Of a stretch of 63,890 bases of DNA, positions 35,371 to 45,319 are shown piece after piece. This stretch comes from an uncultured Phocaeicola sp. Lineage in GTDB: Bacteria; Bacteroidota; Bacteroidia; Bacteroidales; Bacteroidaceae. Location: assembly GCA_958434805.1 (NCBI GenBank), contig CAUBDX010000014.1, positions 1 to 63,890 on the forward strand. The letters run 5' to 3'. A program made the position numbers and the translations under genes. The notes under the pieces are model-generated. The model searched no databases. It was not told the origin of the DNA and saw only the letters and a list, made by a program, of their open reading frames with translations. Positions within the stretch are counted from its first letter, which is position 1, and each line of letters opens with the position of its first letter.

Positions 35371-36192
35371 TTAAGGAAACTTGGGATATTTACTCCAATC
35401 GGGTTTACGTTTCTCCAAAAAAGCTTTTCCACCTTCTTGAGCTTCTTCTGTCATATAATATAGCATGGTAGCATCGCCAGCCAGCTCCTGTATTCCAGCC
35501 TGCCCATCGAGCTCGGCATTCAGCCCGGCTTTAATCATACGCAGCGCAAGCGGACTATGCTGCATCATGGTTTCTGCCCATTCCACCACTTCATCTTCCA
35601 GTTGTTCAAACGGAACGACCTTATTCACCAATCCCATTTCCAACGCTTCTTTCGCAGAATACTGACGGCACAGGAACCATATTTCACGTGCTTTCTTCTG
35701 TCCGACAATACGTGCCAGATAAGAAGAACCGAATCCGGCATCAAAACTTCCCACCCGGGGACCTGTTTGTCCGAATATCGCATTCTCGGAAGCAATGGTC
35801 AGATCACATACCACATGAAGCACATGTCCGCCTCCGATGGCATATCCGTTGACCATAGCAATAACCGGTTTAGGAATGGAGCGAATTTGCTTCTGTACAT
35901 CCAATACATTTAAACGGGGAACACCGTCGGTCCCGACATAGCCGCCATGTCCTTTTACATGCATATCGCCTCCTGAGCAAAAAGCTTTATCTCCAGCGCC
36001 GGTCAGTACCACTACATTGATGTCCTGACATTCGCGACAGTAGTATAATGCATCGCTTATCTCAGTGGTCGTAGTTGGTGTAAAGGCATTGCGATAACGC
36101 GGGCGGTTAATCGTAATCTTGGCAATTCCATTATAAAACTCGAATAGAATATCTTGGTATTCTTTTATGGTTTTCCATTCTCTTTGTGACAT
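35371..36192 (-). CDS. menB: 1,4-Dihydroxy-2-naphthoyl-CoA synthase
   Basis: A 273-residue crotonase-fold enzyme closing the second ring of the naphthoquinone. Family signatures are [17 protein letters not shown] (oxyanion hole and MenB-specific loop), [20 protein letters not shown] and [19 protein letters not shown], the last specific to MenB within the crotonases. Its 142-bp upstream gap after menD holds an AC-rich leader repeat directly before the ATG. Confidence 0.95.
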   Translation of the reverse strand: MSQREWKTIKEYQDILFEFYNGIAKITINRPRYRNAFTPTTTTEISDALYYCRECQDINVVVLTGAGDKAFCSGGDMHVKGHGGYVGTDGVPRLNVLDVQKQIRSIPKPVIAMVNGYAIGGGHVLHVVCDLTIASENAIFGQTGPRVGSFDAGFGSSYLARIVGQKKAREIWFLCRQYSAKEALEMGLVNKVVPFEQLEDEVVEWAETMMQHSPLALRMIKAGLNAELDGQAGIQELAGDATMLYYMTEEAQEGGKAFLEKRKPDWSKYPKFP

Positions 36193-36240
36193 ATGTTTTG
36201 AGTTTATAAGTTTATAAGTTTTGAGTTATTGAGCTATTGA
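36193..36240 (-). repeat. AC-rich leader repeat before menB
   Basis: On the coding strand AACTCAAAACTTATAAACTT and further ACTC words run up to the ATG. Same type as the leaders at 23072, 47966 and 57443. Confidence 0.6.
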
Positions 36241-36334
36241 CCTGTGGCTTCTCCCCCTTTTAAGCAGCTTCTTCATGCTATTTCATAATAAAAAGGGAAC
36301 CAGCCCGAAATGTCCAACTCGCTTAAGCATTCAC

Positions 36335-38008
36335 TCACTTCAAGTTACGATAGTAAGCTTTCAGATATTCCACATCATGTTCTTTATCTGTAAACACTTC
36401 AAGCAGCATGGGACGTGTAGTCACTGAAGGTTCCGTAAAACGTTCCGAAACCGTAAGCAATTCTCCTTCTGTATGAGCCGACAAGTATTCAAATCCTCTG
36501 TCTTCTGCCCATGCCTTTGCCGATGCCTGATGGTTTGCGGTAACAAAAGGAACGGCATGAGCATGTAACTCTAAACCAGGCAACGCATGAAATATTTCCC
36601 CTCCTCCATTATTTAATACAAGAATACGCAAGTTAGCCCCATAGTTTACATTCCAAAGGGCATTCATATCATAGAAGAAACTCAAATCCCCTATAAAAAT
36701 AAAATTCAACTTCTCAGAAGCAGCTGCATAGCCTACAGCTGTAGAGAGTGAACCTTCTATTCCGTTCGTTCCACGGTTTGAAAGGACTTCAACATTTTCC
36801 GGCAAATTGAAGAACTGCGCATAACGTACCACCGAACTGTTGGCTAAGTGAAGAGAACAGGGAGCAGGAAGACGACGGATTACTTCGCCTATTGCACTCA
36901 TTTCTGAATAAGGGAATGCAGCCTGAGGAATAGATTTTGAAAGTGCCTCCCACTGCCGGGGATAATCGGGAGTACGGGTATCCATCATCGGAGCAATCTT
37001 TTCCAAGAATTCAAAAGGATCCATCTCTATGACTGTGGTCAGCGAACCAAATAAATCAACCACCTCACCATCGGATGAAACATGCCAATGTTCTACCGGA
37101 GGATGACGGCGCAGAAACTTCTTCAAGCGTTTCGAAATGATATGTCCTCCATACGTAATCAGTAATTCAGGAGCCATTTTTTGCTGTTGCTCAAAATCCA
37201 TGGAGCATAAGAGCGGCTCGATATTCCGTATCGGCATACCCGGCACGGTCTGATTACTGATATTCTCCGTAAGCCAAGTGAAATGCTTATAGAGCATCTT
37301 TGTATATCGTTTGTCAAACAAATAGATTAGATTCATTTGTCCTACCACCACCATACGCCGCTGATAACGATTCAAACGGTTAATCAGTGGCTGATAGTCT
37401 TGATCGTATACATTCAGCCCCTGATAACGGGTTATTACACGTACCTCCGGAAGTTCGGCTACCGGAAGTTTAAAAAACGGCTCACTGACAGGTACATTAA
37501 TATGTACAGGTCCTTTACCATGATGATTCAATTCAAGTAAAGCTTCATTAATAAGCCGGTTGCAATACCATTCATCTTCTTCTGTCTCCACCTCTGGCAA
37601 ATTGATTGACTTTTTCACCAGACTTCCAAATACCCCCGGTTGAGGCAACGTCTGTCCATCCATCTGCCCAATCCATGCAGCCGGACGGTCAGCCGAAATA
37701 ACCACCAACGGAACCTGCTGATAAAAGGCCTCAGCTACCGCAGGGTGAATATTCAGCAATGCAGTACCCGACGTACAGCAAACGGCTGCCGGTGTACCTC
37801 CATGGAGTGCCAGTCCCAAAGCAAAAAATCCAGCACTCCGTTCATCGGTTACCGGATAACAAGTAAATTCCGGTATATTCACCAAGGTCTGTACCAGCGG
37901 AATATTCCGGCTACCCGGACAAAGCACTATTTTTCTGACACCATGTGCCTTTAACAAAGCAGCCAGCTGCAGGATGCTTTTTTTATCTGTGTACATACTA
38001 TTCATCAT
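36335..38008 (-). CDS. menD: SEPHCHC synthase MenD
   Basis: A 557-residue thiamine-diphosphate enzyme adding succinic semialdehyde (from 2-oxoglutarate) to isochorismate. It has the MenD opening [18 protein letters not shown], the catalytic Glu in [14 protein letters not shown], and the ThDP motif region [20 protein letters not shown]. Its start overlaps the menF stop by 4 bases. 2-Oxoglutarate for this step would come from the acn-icd-gltA branch elsewhere in the window. Confidence 0.95.
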   Translation of the reverse strand: MMNSMYTDKKSILQLAALLKAHGVRKIVLCPGSRNIPLVQTLVNIPEFTCYPVTDERSAGFFALGLALHGGTPAAVCCTSGTALLNIHPAVAEAFYQQVPLVVISADRPAAWIGQMDGQTLPQPGVFGSLVKKSINLPEVETEEDEWYCNRLINEALLELNHHGKGPVHINVPVSEPFFKLPVAELPEVRVITRYQGLNVYDQDYQPLINRLNRYQRRMVVVGQMNLIYLFDKRYTKMLYKHFTWLTENISNQTVPGMPIRNIEPLLCSMDFEQQQKMAPELLITYGGHIISKRLKKFLRRHPPVEHWHVSSDGEVVDLFGSLTTVIEMDPFEFLEKIAPMMDTRTPDYPRQWEALSKSIPQAAFPYSEMSAIGEVIRRLPAPCSLHLANSSVVRYAQFFNLPENVEVLSNRGTNGIEGSLSTAVGYAAASEKLNFIFIGDLSFFYDMNALWNVNYGANLRILVLNNGGGEIFHALPGLELHAHAVPFVTANHQASAKAWAEDRGFEYLSAHTEGELLTVSERFTEPSVTTRPMLLEVFTDKEHDVEYLKAYYRNLK

Positions 38009-39126
38009 AGCGCAATAATTCTTTTCATTGTATCCATCTTATGCAACGTTTCATCCCACTCCGTTTCCAGCGTTGATGAAGCCAAAATACCTCCTCCGGC
38101 ATAGAGCTTAGCAGTTCTGCCACTTACATGCATACAGCGTAAATTGACATACAAGGTGGTATGTTCCTGAGGGTCTATCCATCCTATAATACCAGCATAA
38201 TAACCGCGATCATACCCTTCATTGGCAAGAATAAAATCGTATGTTTCCTTCTTAGGTAAGCCACATACGGCTGGCGTAGGATGTAATTCGCTCAATATAT
38301 CTCCCAAGCGATCAGTATTCTTCAAGCAGAAGTGAAAATCGGTTTTTAAATGCACCAACTGACCGGCACGGGCTGTATAAGGACCGTTCTCAGTAAGTTT
38401 GGAGCCAAACTTTTTAACCGTCTTACGTATATACTCACTCACAAAAGCCTGCTCCTCTTTATTTTTCACACTCCAGTCTTCCGGCATCACTTCTCCGTTC
38501 ATCGGCATGGTTCCTGCCAGCGAAACCGTATGCCACTGATTATCCTGACCGCTCAGAATAATTTCGGGTGTACTGCCAAGCCACGTTCCCGTTACCGGAG
38601 TATGCGTAAGCGAAATCATCATTCGCGGATAACTGTTACAGGCATCGACAAAGGCGGTCAGCAAAGAAAAACTTTCAGGCAATACCTGCTCTTCGCTGCG
38701 CGACAACACTAACTTCTTAAATTTCCCCTGCTGCAGCGGAGCAATAAAGCGATGGAACGCTTCTGTATATCGTTGCTTGCAACTGTCCATTTCATCTGCC
38801 CCACCAGAAAGATTTTCTTCCCTTTCAGCCTTCATCACCTCTGCGTATCCGGAAATTGAAGCCAGTACTTCAGATATCTGCTCCCAATCTCTTGCCACTT
38901 TATCCGGACGAATAAGTACACCGGGATGAGTCTGCCCGAACGAAGTCAACACAAACCCCCGTTTTCCGTTTAAATCATTCAGGATTTCCAGTCTTTCCAC
39001 CTCTCCATCTTCCTGCAACACCAAGATAGGTTCATCGGTCCAAGGAAGGCGGTAAAGCGAAAAACTTACCGCACTCAAGGTCAAGCTGTCAATTAACTGA
39101 CAAAGTTTGGGTTCTGGTATATTCAT
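38005..39126 (-). CDS. menF: Isochorismate synthase
   Basis: A 373-residue chorismate-binding enzyme making isochorismate. The MST-family blocks are present: [37 protein letters not shown], the Mg site in [12 protein letters not shown] and [16 protein letters not shown]. It overlaps the hotdog gene before it and menD after it by 4 bases each. In this operon it feeds menaquinone rather than a siderophore. Confidence 0.93.
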   Translation of the reverse strand: MNIPEPKLCQLIDSLTLSAVSFSLYRLPWTDEPILVLQEDGEVERLEILNDLNGKRGFVLTSFGQTHPGVLIRPDKVARDWEQISEVLASISGYAEVMKAEREENLSGGADEMDSCKQRYTEAFHRFIAPLQQGKFKKLVLSRSEEQVLPESFSLLTAFVDACNSYPRMMISLTHTPVTGTWLGSTPEIILSGQDNQWHTVSLAGTMPMNGEVMPEDWSVKNKEEQAFVSEYIRKTVKKFGSKLTENGPYTARAGQLVHLKTDFHFCLKNTDRLGDILSELHPTPAVCGLPKKETYDFILANEGYDRGYYAGIIGWIDPQEHTTLYVNLRCMHVSGRTAKLYAGGGILASSTLETEWDETLHKMDTMKRIIAL

Positions 39127-39542
39127 GAGCGTTTTTTTACAATTTGATTAACAATACGTGCTGTTGATACCAGCTTTCCCTGCTGGCTTATAATATCCAC
39201 ATTCCAAATATGTGAAGTACGCCCCCTGTGAATCAATGTTCCAACAGCTTCTACTTCTTCTCCCACAGGTACCATACTCACATGATTCGCACTAATCTGA
39301 ATGCCGCAAGGCATCTGTCCCGAAGCGCATAAAGGCATAGACCCGTGACCTGCCACGATTTCAGCCAGAGCCAACGATGCACCCCCGTTTAAAATTCCGA
39401 AAGGCTGACAGGTAAACTCATTTACCGGCATGACTGCTCTTACATAACCTTCCTTCATCTCCAAAAAACGAATTCCCAAATGCTCTCCCATCGAACGAGA
39501 TAAGTCTGGTAGTTTATACGATATATCTTCGCTTGTTTGCAT
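39123..39542 (-). CDS. Hotdog thioesterase, likely DHNA-CoA thioesterase (MenI role)
   Basis: A 139-residue PaaI/YdiI-type hotdog protein. Family features are LGIRFLEMKEGYVRAVMP, FGILNGGASLALAEIVAGHG (with the catalytic Glu in LAEI) and SANHVSMVPVGEEV. Its place as first gene of the men operon, overlapping menF, fits hydrolysis of 1,4-dihydroxy-2-naphthoyl-CoA, the step after MenB. Function is inferred from family and context. Confidence 0.85.
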   Translation of the reverse strand: MQTSEDISYKLPDLSRSMGEHLGIRFLEMKEGYVRAVMPVNEFTCQPFGILNGGASLALAEIVAGHGSMPLCASGQMPCGIQISANHVSMVPVGEEVEAVGTLIHRGRTSHIWNVDIISQQGKLVSTARIVNQIVKKRS

Positions 39543-39568
39543 TTTAATTCTAATTTGTATATATCATG

Positions 39569-39576
39569 CAAAAATA
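39569..39576 (-). promoter_or_regulatory. -7 box of men operon
   Basis: TATTTTTG on the minus strand, 26 bases before the thioesterase ATG. Without a clear -33 box. Confidence 0.45.
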
Positions 39577-39650
39577 AACATTTCCAGCTTAATTCCCGAT
39601 GACTTTGAAAGAAATTACCAAATGTTAATCTTTCTATTTCCACATTCAAC

Positions 39651-39658
39651 TACCTTTG
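39651..39658 (+). promoter_or_regulatory. -7 box of MATE gene
   Basis: TACCTTTG, 49 bases before the MATE ATG, divergent from the men promoter. Confidence 0.5.
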
Positions 39659-39707
39659 CCGCACTTTTACATTCACATAAAAAGACTAATTCTTCACAAT
39701 TAAACGT

Positions 39708-41060
39708 ATGAAAGATAGCATTGATTTTGGAACCATGAACATTCCGAAACTTTTTCGGAAATTACTGATCCCAACCGTACTGGGAATGGTATTCTCTGCC
39801 ATATTTATTATAACAGATGGAATTTTTGTAGGCAAAGGAATAGGCAGTGATGCACTGGCTGCCGTCAATATTACCGCCCCCCTTTTCCTTCTCAACACCG
39901 GAGTTGCCTTAATGTTCGGCATCGGCGCATCGGTAGTCGCTTCAATCCACCTTTCACATAAGAAAATCAAAGTAGCCCGAATCAATATCACCCAAGCCGT
40001 TATCGTTTCCTCTCTGCTCTTGACTGCATATGCGGTTTTCGTTTTGTGCAACACAGAGAAAGTAGCTCTTTGTCTGGGAAGCTCAGAACGTCTTTTACCC
40101 TTAGCAGTAGAATATATCTATTGGTTTATGCCTTTTCTTCCCTTCAGCGCCCTGCTCAGTTCCGGCATGTTTTTTGTCCGTCTTGACGGCTCTCCCAATT
40201 ATGCCATGGTATGCAACATCATTCCGGCACTAATCAACATCATCTTAGACTATTTATTCATCTTTGTCTTCGAATGGGGAATGTTTGGGGCAGCCCTTGC
40301 CACCAGTTTAGGCTACATTGTCGGCGCACTGATGATTCTGTTTTACCTCTTTCAGTCTCACCGGCTGCTTCATCTCTGCAGGGTGAAGTTAAGCATGAAA
40401 AGTCTGCGGCTCACTGTCCGAAATACCGGATACATGTGCCGGCTGGGAGCTTCTACTTTTTTATGTGAAGCAGCCATAGCCACTATGATGTTTACCGGCA
40501 ACTACGTATTCATCCATTATCTAGGCGAAGATGGTGTAGCAGCATACAGTATTGCCTGCTATTTTTTTCCCATCATTTTCATGGTATATAATGCCATTGC
40601 ACAGTCTGCACAGCCCATTCTGAGTTATAACTTCGGGGCAGGCAGCGACCTGCGCGTACGCCAAGCTTTCCGATTAGCATTAGCCACTGCCATTATATGT
40701 GGAACCGTGGTATTCGGGTTAACCGCATGGTTTTCGCCACAAGTGGTCTCCATGTTTATCAGCCAAGAATATCCCGCCTATGACATCGCAGTCAACGGAC
40801 TGCCCTTATTTGCCTCGGGCTTTATATGCTTCGGCATAAACATCATATCCATCGGTTACTTTCAAAGCATCAAACGTGACCGTCCAGCCATGTCTATTAC
40901 CCTTTTGCGAGGCTTCATCCTAATATTACTCAGTTTTTGGCTCATGCCTCAAATAGCCGGAGTTCCGGGCATCTGGCTGGCTGTACCGGTATCCGAATTT
41001 CTGACTTTCCTCTTCATCCTCACAATTTATTGCCGCGGACGCAAGCAAGCTTCTCAATGA
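39708..41060 (+). CDS. MATE-family efflux transporter
   Basis: A 450-residue inner-membrane protein with about twelve hydrophobic segments in two halves. MATE-like features are the early LGMVFSAIFIITDGIFVGKG and IGSDALAAVNITAPLF, and the mid-protein HYLGEDGVAAYSIACYFF. The family exports cationic drugs or metabolites using Na+ or H+. It is followed 24 bases later by a Crp/Fnr-type regulator that has its own -7 box, so any regulatory link is a guess. Confidence 0.9.
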   Translation: MKDSIDFGTMNIPKLFRKLLIPTVLGMVFSAIFIITDGIFVGKGIGSDALAAVNITAPLFLLNTGVALMFGIGASVVASIHLSHKKIKVARINITQAVIVSSLLLTAYAVFVLCNTEKVALCLGSSERLLPLAVEYIYWFMPFLPFSALLSSGMFFVRLDGSPNYAMVCNIIPALINIILDYLFIFVFEWGMFGAALATSLGYIVGALMILFYLFQSHRLLHLCRVKLSMKSLRLTVRNTGYMCRLGASTFLCEAAIATMMFTGNYVFIHYLGEDGVAAYSIACYFFPIIFMVYNAIAQSAQPILSYNFGAGSDLRVRQAFRLALATAIICGTVVFGLTAWFSPQVVSMFISQEYPAYDIAVNGLPLFASGFICFGINIISIGYFQSIKRDRPAMSITLLRGFILILLSFWLMPQIAGVPGIWLAVPVSEFLTFLFILTIYCRGRKQASQ

Positions 41061-41064
41061 TTAT

Positions 41065-41072
41065 TACCTTTG
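41065..41072 (+). promoter_or_regulatory. -7 box of Crp/Fnr gene
   Basis: TACCTTTG, 12 bases before the first ATG. If used, the leader is very short and the second ATG (41094) may be the true start. Confidence 0.45.
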
Positions 41073-41084
41073 CAGACATAAACA

Positions 41085-41675
41085 ATGACTCTTATGGAAA
41101 CTGTAGCCCGACGTTTTTGCGAAAAATATCATGTTCCCCTTGATGACGGATTGCATTTGCTGGCATTAATGGAGCCCGTTGCATATAAGAAAGGAAGTTG
41201 TCTGGTCCGCGAAGGTGAACGAAACTCTTCCTTTTACATCATATCCGAAGGAATATGGCGCGGTCATTACTTGCGTAACGGAGTAGATGTTTCACTTTGG
41301 TTTGCTTCACCCGGAGAAGCCATTTTTTCTGTATGGGGATATGTAGCCTCACGACCATCGCTTATCACCATAGAAGCCATGAATGACAGCATAGTATATC
41401 ATCTCCCGAAAAGCCGGACAGAAGAGTTTCTGAACTCATCGGCCAACCATGCCCGGATGGGAAGAAGCCTGTTCGAACACCTTCTCATGGATATGGAAAC
41501 ATGGCTTATCCACAGCGGCTCTTCACAAGCAAAAGAGCGTTATCTTGCCTTGCTTGAGAAAGAGCCGGAACTGCTGCGTTATGTTCCTCTAAAATATATT
41601 GCTTCGTATCTCTCTGTCACTCCACAGTCACTCAGCCGGATTCGGGCGGAACTGGCCCGGAAGAAAAACATCTGA
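41085..41675 (+). CDS. Crp/Fnr-family transcription regulator
   Basis: A 196-residue regulator: an N-terminal cyclic-nucleotide-binding-like beta barrel (KKGSCLVREGERNSSFYIIS, then EGIWRGHYL) and a short C-terminal HTH (VPLKYIASYLSVTPQSLSRI). It lacks the FNR cysteine cluster and the cAMP-contact RxS pattern, so the ligand is unknown. The second ATG, giving METVARRF, is an alternative start. It is placed directly after the MATE gene on the same strand. Confidence 0.85.
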   Translation: MTLMETVARRFCEKYHVPLDDGLHLLALMEPVAYKKGSCLVREGERNSSFYIISEGIWRGHYLRNGVDVSLWFASPGEAIFSVWGYVASRPSLITIEAMNDSIVYHLPKSRTEEFLNSSANHARMGRSLFEHLLMDMETWLIHSGSSQAKERYLALLEKEPELLRYVPLKYIASYLSVTPQSLSRIRAELARKKNI

Positions 41676-41731
41676 AACGTAATCTTACGGAAAAATCAGC
41701 CAAAAGCTCCACAAGTTCAAACAAAATAATG

Positions 41732-41739
41732 TATTTTTG
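41732..41739 (+). promoter_or_regulatory. -7 box of HAD gene
   Basis: TATTTTTG, 16 bases before the ATG at 41756. Confidence 0.4.
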
Positions 41740-41755
41740 TAAACATCTTTTTTTT

Positions 41756-42406
41756 ATGATGAGAATGAAACCATACGCAGCTTATTTGTTTGACTTCGAC
41801 TATACCTTAGCCGACTCTTCGCGAGGCATTGTAAAATGCTTCCGTCATGTTCTTGAACGTCACGGTCATACCGGCATTGCCGATGAAACCATAAAGCGGA
41901 CCATCGGTAAGACACTTCAAGAGTCTTTTTCCATCCTGACCGGTATAACTGATTCCGACATTCTGGAAACTTATCGGACTGAATACGTAAAAGAAGCCGA
42001 TGTCCACATGACAGTAAACACTACGCTTTATCCGGAAACGATAGAGGTGTTAACCGCCCTAAAGCTGAAAGGGTGTAAAATAGGAATTATCTCAACCAAA
42101 TACCGCTACCGCATTCAAGAACTGTTAAGCCAACATCTGCCTGCCGGCTTCATGGATATCATTATCGGAGGAGAAGATGTAACAACAGCCAAGCCATCAC
42201 CTGAAGGATTATTGCTGGCCATCGACCGACTGGGCTGCCGCAACGAGGATACTTTATACATAGGTGACAGCACTGTAGATGCCGAAACAGCACAAGCGGG
42301 GAAGACTGATTTTGTGGGCATTCTTCACGGAGCTACCACACGCGAAGAGTTAGAAGTTTATCCGCATCGGTTTATCTCCCCCGACTTATACGCACTAATC
42401 CGATAA
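41756..42406 (+). CDS. HAD hydrolase, phosphoglycolate-phosphatase-like
   Basis: A 216-residue cytoplasmic HAD enzyme: motif I YLFDFDYTLADSS (both Asp present), a helical cap with IGKTLQESF, motif II IISTKYR, the motif III Lys in TTAKPSPEG and motif IV YIGDSTVDAETAQ. The family dephosphorylates small sugars such as phosphoglycolate or beta-phosphoglucose; the substrate is not decided here. An in-frame ATG at 41729 would overlap the -7 box, so the start at 41756 (MMRMKPY) is preferred. Confidence 0.88.
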   Translation: MMRMKPYAAYLFDFDYTLADSSRGIVKCFRHVLERHGHTGIADETIKRTIGKTLQESFSILTGITDSDILETYRTEYVKEADVHMTVNTTLYPETIEVLTALKLKGCKIGIISTKYRYRIQELLSQHLPAGFMDIIIGGEDVTTAKPSPEGLLLAIDRLGCRNEDTLYIGDSTVDAETAQAGKTDFVGILHGATTREELEVYPHRFISPDLYALIR

Positions 42407-42448
42407 ACCCATAAGGTATATCAATCTATTTTACAGAAATATAGAAGC

Positions 42449-45223
42449 ATGTCTGAAAGCAAATCAATCTCTATTAAAGGAGCAAAGGTAAACAACCTTA
42501 AAAACATAAATGTAGAAATTCCACGAAACAAATTAGTGGTTGTTACGGGGCTTTCCGGTTCCGGAAAATCATCGTTGGCCTTCGACACACTATATGCTGA
42601 AGGTCAACGGCGCTATGTGGAAAGCCTGTCTTCTTATGCACGGCAATTTTTAGGCCGCATGAGCAAACCGGAATGCGACTTCATTAAAGGAATTCCTCCT
42701 GCCATTGCTATCGAGCAAAAAGTAATCAGCCGTAACCCACGGTCTACAGTAGGCACTTCAACCGAAATTTATGAATATCTGAGATTGTTATTTGCACGGA
42801 TTGGAAAGACGTACTCGCCCATCAGTGGACAGCTCGTAAAAAAAGACAGCCCGGAAGACATCGTCAACTGTATGCTTTCTTATCCTAAAGGAACCCGCTA
42901 TACCGTACTAACTCCCATTATTCCACGCGAAGGACGCTCAGTAAGCGAACAGATTGAAATGGATTTCAAACAAGGCTTTACACGTCTGGAAGTGGATGGT
43001 GAAATGGTTCGGATTGAAGACTATACATACGATGAGTCTGACAAAGTCTATCTGCTGGTTGACCGTATGAGCTGTGATGACAGTAAAGACGCTATCAGCC
43101 GACTGACCGACTCGGCAGAAACCGCTATGTATGAAGGCGACGGAACCTGCATGCTGCGTTTTTACCAGTCCGATGGAGAAAGCCGTCTTCACGCATTCAG
43201 CACTAAGTTTGAAGCCGACGGTATCAAATTTGAAGAGCCGAATGACCAGATGTTTTCTTTCAACTCCCCCATCGGAGCCTGTCCGGTTTGCGAAGGATTC
43301 GGCAATGTAATAGGCATTGATGAACATTTGGTTATTCCTAACCGTGCACTCAGTGTTTATGACGGTGCGGTGTTATGCTGGCGCGGTGAGAAGATGGGCG
43401 AATGGCTCACTGAATTCCTGCGCGAAGCACCTAATCACGACTTTCCCATTTTCACTCCTTATTACGAACTTACACAAGAGCAAAAAGACTATCTCTGGCA
43501 TGGTCCTCGTGATAAAGTCTGTATTGATTCTTTCTTCAAGATGCTGGAAGAAAACCTGTATAAAATCCAGTATCGGGTCATGCTGGCACGCTACCGCGGA
43601 AAAACCACCTGCCCGGTTTGTCATGGAAGCCGATTGAAGGAAAGTGCGAACTATATCAAAGTGGGCGGAAAAAACATTTTAGAGCTGGTTGAAATGCCGG
43701 TCTATAAACTTCGTGATTTTTTCCGCACGTTGGAACTCAGCGAACACGATACCCTCATAGCAACCCGCCTGCTCAATGAAATTAAAAGCCGCCTGAGTTT
43801 CCTTGACAATGTAGGCCTGGGATATTTAACGCTGAACCGAATGAGTAACACGCTCTCCGGAGGTGAAAGTCAGCGAATCAACCTCGCCACTTCTTTGGGA
43901 AGTAGCCTGGTAGGCTCACTCTATATTTTAGATGAACCAAGCATCGGACTGCATAGCCGGGATACCGACCGCCTTATCAAAGTATTGCGCCAGTTACAGC
44001 AATTAGGAAACACCGTTGTTGTAGTAGAACACGACGAGGAAATTATCCGGGCTGCCGATTATATCATTGACATCGGACCCGGCGCCGGACGTATGGGTGG
44101 AGAAATCGTTTATCAGGGAGACATGAACGATCTCCATAAAGGGAGCAACAGTTATACCGTAAAGTATCTGTTAGGAGAAGAAACCATTGACCTGCCTCAA
44201 ACTCACCGGTCGTGGAATAATTACATTGAAATAAAGGGAGCACGTGAAAACAATCTGAAAGGAATTGATGTGCGGTTTCCCCTCAACGTAATGACGGTAG
44301 TTACCGGAGTCAGCGGTTCTGGAAAAAGTACGTTAGTCCGCGATATTTTCTATAAAGCATTAAAACGCGAATACAGCGAAGCAACCGACCGGCCTGGAGA
44401 ATTCATTGCATTGGAAGGTGATGTAAAGCAAGTCAGCAACATTGAGTTTGTTGACCAGAATCCGATTGGAAAATCCTCACGCAGCAATCCGGTAACCTAT
44501 GTCAAGGCATACGACGAAATCCGCAAACTATTTGCCGAACAGCCGCTCGCCAAACAGATGGGATATACTGCCGGTTATTTTTCATTCAACAATGAAGGAG
44601 GCCGCTGTGAAGAATGTAAAGGAGAAGGAACAGTTACCGTAGAAATGCAATTCATGGCCGACTTGGTATTGGAGTGTGAATCTTGTCATGGTAAACGCTT
44701 CAAAAATGATACACTGGAAGTAAAATATGAAGGAAAAAATATTTTCGACATTTTGGAAATGACCGTTAATCAGGCCATCGAGTTCTTTACAGAACACAAT
44801 CAGAAAAAAATTGTCAAAAAACTATTACCTCTACAAAGCGTCGGATTAGGCTATCTCAAATTAGGGCAGTCATCATCTACTCTGTCTGGAGGTGAAAACC
44901 AACGTGTCAAACTGGCTTACTTCTTAAGCATGGAAAAGGCTCAGCCCACTATCTTTGTGTTCGATGAACCGACTACCGGCTTGCATTTCCATGATATAAA
45001 GAAACTGCTTGCAGTCTTCAATTCGCTAATAGAACGCGGACATACATTGATTATTATCGAACATAATATGGATGTAATTAAATGTGCCGACTATATTATC
45101 GACCTCGGACCCGAAGGAGGAGAGATGGGAGGAAATCTCGTAATAACCGGCACTCCAGAGGAAGTAGCCCAGTGTGCTGCTTCTTATACCGGACAATTTT
45201 TAGCTGAAAAACTAAGCATGTAA
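42449..45223 (+). CDS. uvrA: Excinuclease ABC subunit A
   Basis: A 924-residue damage-recognition ATPase of nucleotide excision repair. It has two ABC modules with Walker [13 protein letters not shown] near residue 35 and [11 protein letters not shown] near residue 625, and signatures LSGGESQR and LSGGENQR. Zinc-finger cysteines are seen in [15 protein letters not shown] and [14 protein letters not shown]. It works with UvrB and UvrC, not seen here. Slightly shorter than the usual 940. Single gene between the HAD gene and the GH3 gene. Confidence 0.97.
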   Translation: MSESKSISIKGAKVNNLKNINVEIPRNKLVVVTGLSGSGKSSLAFDTLYAEGQRRYVESLSSYARQFLGRMSKPECDFIKGIPPAIAIEQKVISRNPRSTVGTSTEIYEYLRLLFARIGKTYSPISGQLVKKDSPEDIVNCMLSYPKGTRYTVLTPIIPREGRSVSEQIEMDFKQGFTRLEVDGEMVRIEDYTYDESDKVYLLVDRMSCDDSKDAISRLTDSAETAMYEGDGTCMLRFYQSDGESRLHAFSTKFEADGIKFEEPNDQMFSFNSPIGACPVCEGFGNVIGIDEHLVIPNRALSVYDGAVLCWRGEKMGEWLTEFLREAPNHDFPIFTPYYELTQEQKDYLWHGPRDKVCIDSFFKMLEENLYKIQYRVMLARYRGKTTCPVCHGSRLKESANYIKVGGKNILELVEMPVYKLRDFFRTLELSEHDTLIATRLLNEIKSRLSFLDNVGLGYLTLNRMSNTLSGGESQRINLATSLGSSLVGSLYILDEPSIGLHSRDTDRLIKVLRQLQQLGNTVVVVEHDEEIIRAADYIIDIGPGAGRMGGEIVYQGDMNDLHKGSNSYTVKYLLGEETIDLPQTHRSWNNYIEIKGARENNLKGIDVRFPLNVMTVVTGVSGSGKSTLVRDIFYKALKREYSEATDRPGEFIALEGDVKQVSNIEFVDQNPIGKSSRSNPVTYVKAYDEIRKLFAEQPLAKQMGYTAGYFSFNNEGGRCEECKGEGTVTVEMQFMADLVLECESCHGKRFKNDTLEVKYEGKNIFDILEMTVNQAIEFFTEHNQKKIVKKLLPLQSVGLGYLKLGQSSSTLSGGENQRVKLAYFLSMEKAQPTIFVFDEPTTGLHFHDIKKLLAVFNSLIERGHTLIIIEHNMDVIKCADYIIDLGPEGGEMGGNLVITGTPEEVAQCAASYTGQFLAEKLSM

Positions 45224-45319
45224 CAATCTTGAAAAATTCTGTAACAAAAAACACCCCTTTGAAGCTTATAGATTGCTTAAATTTGTAGTGAACATTAAAA
45301 TCAAATACTTATTTAAGAC

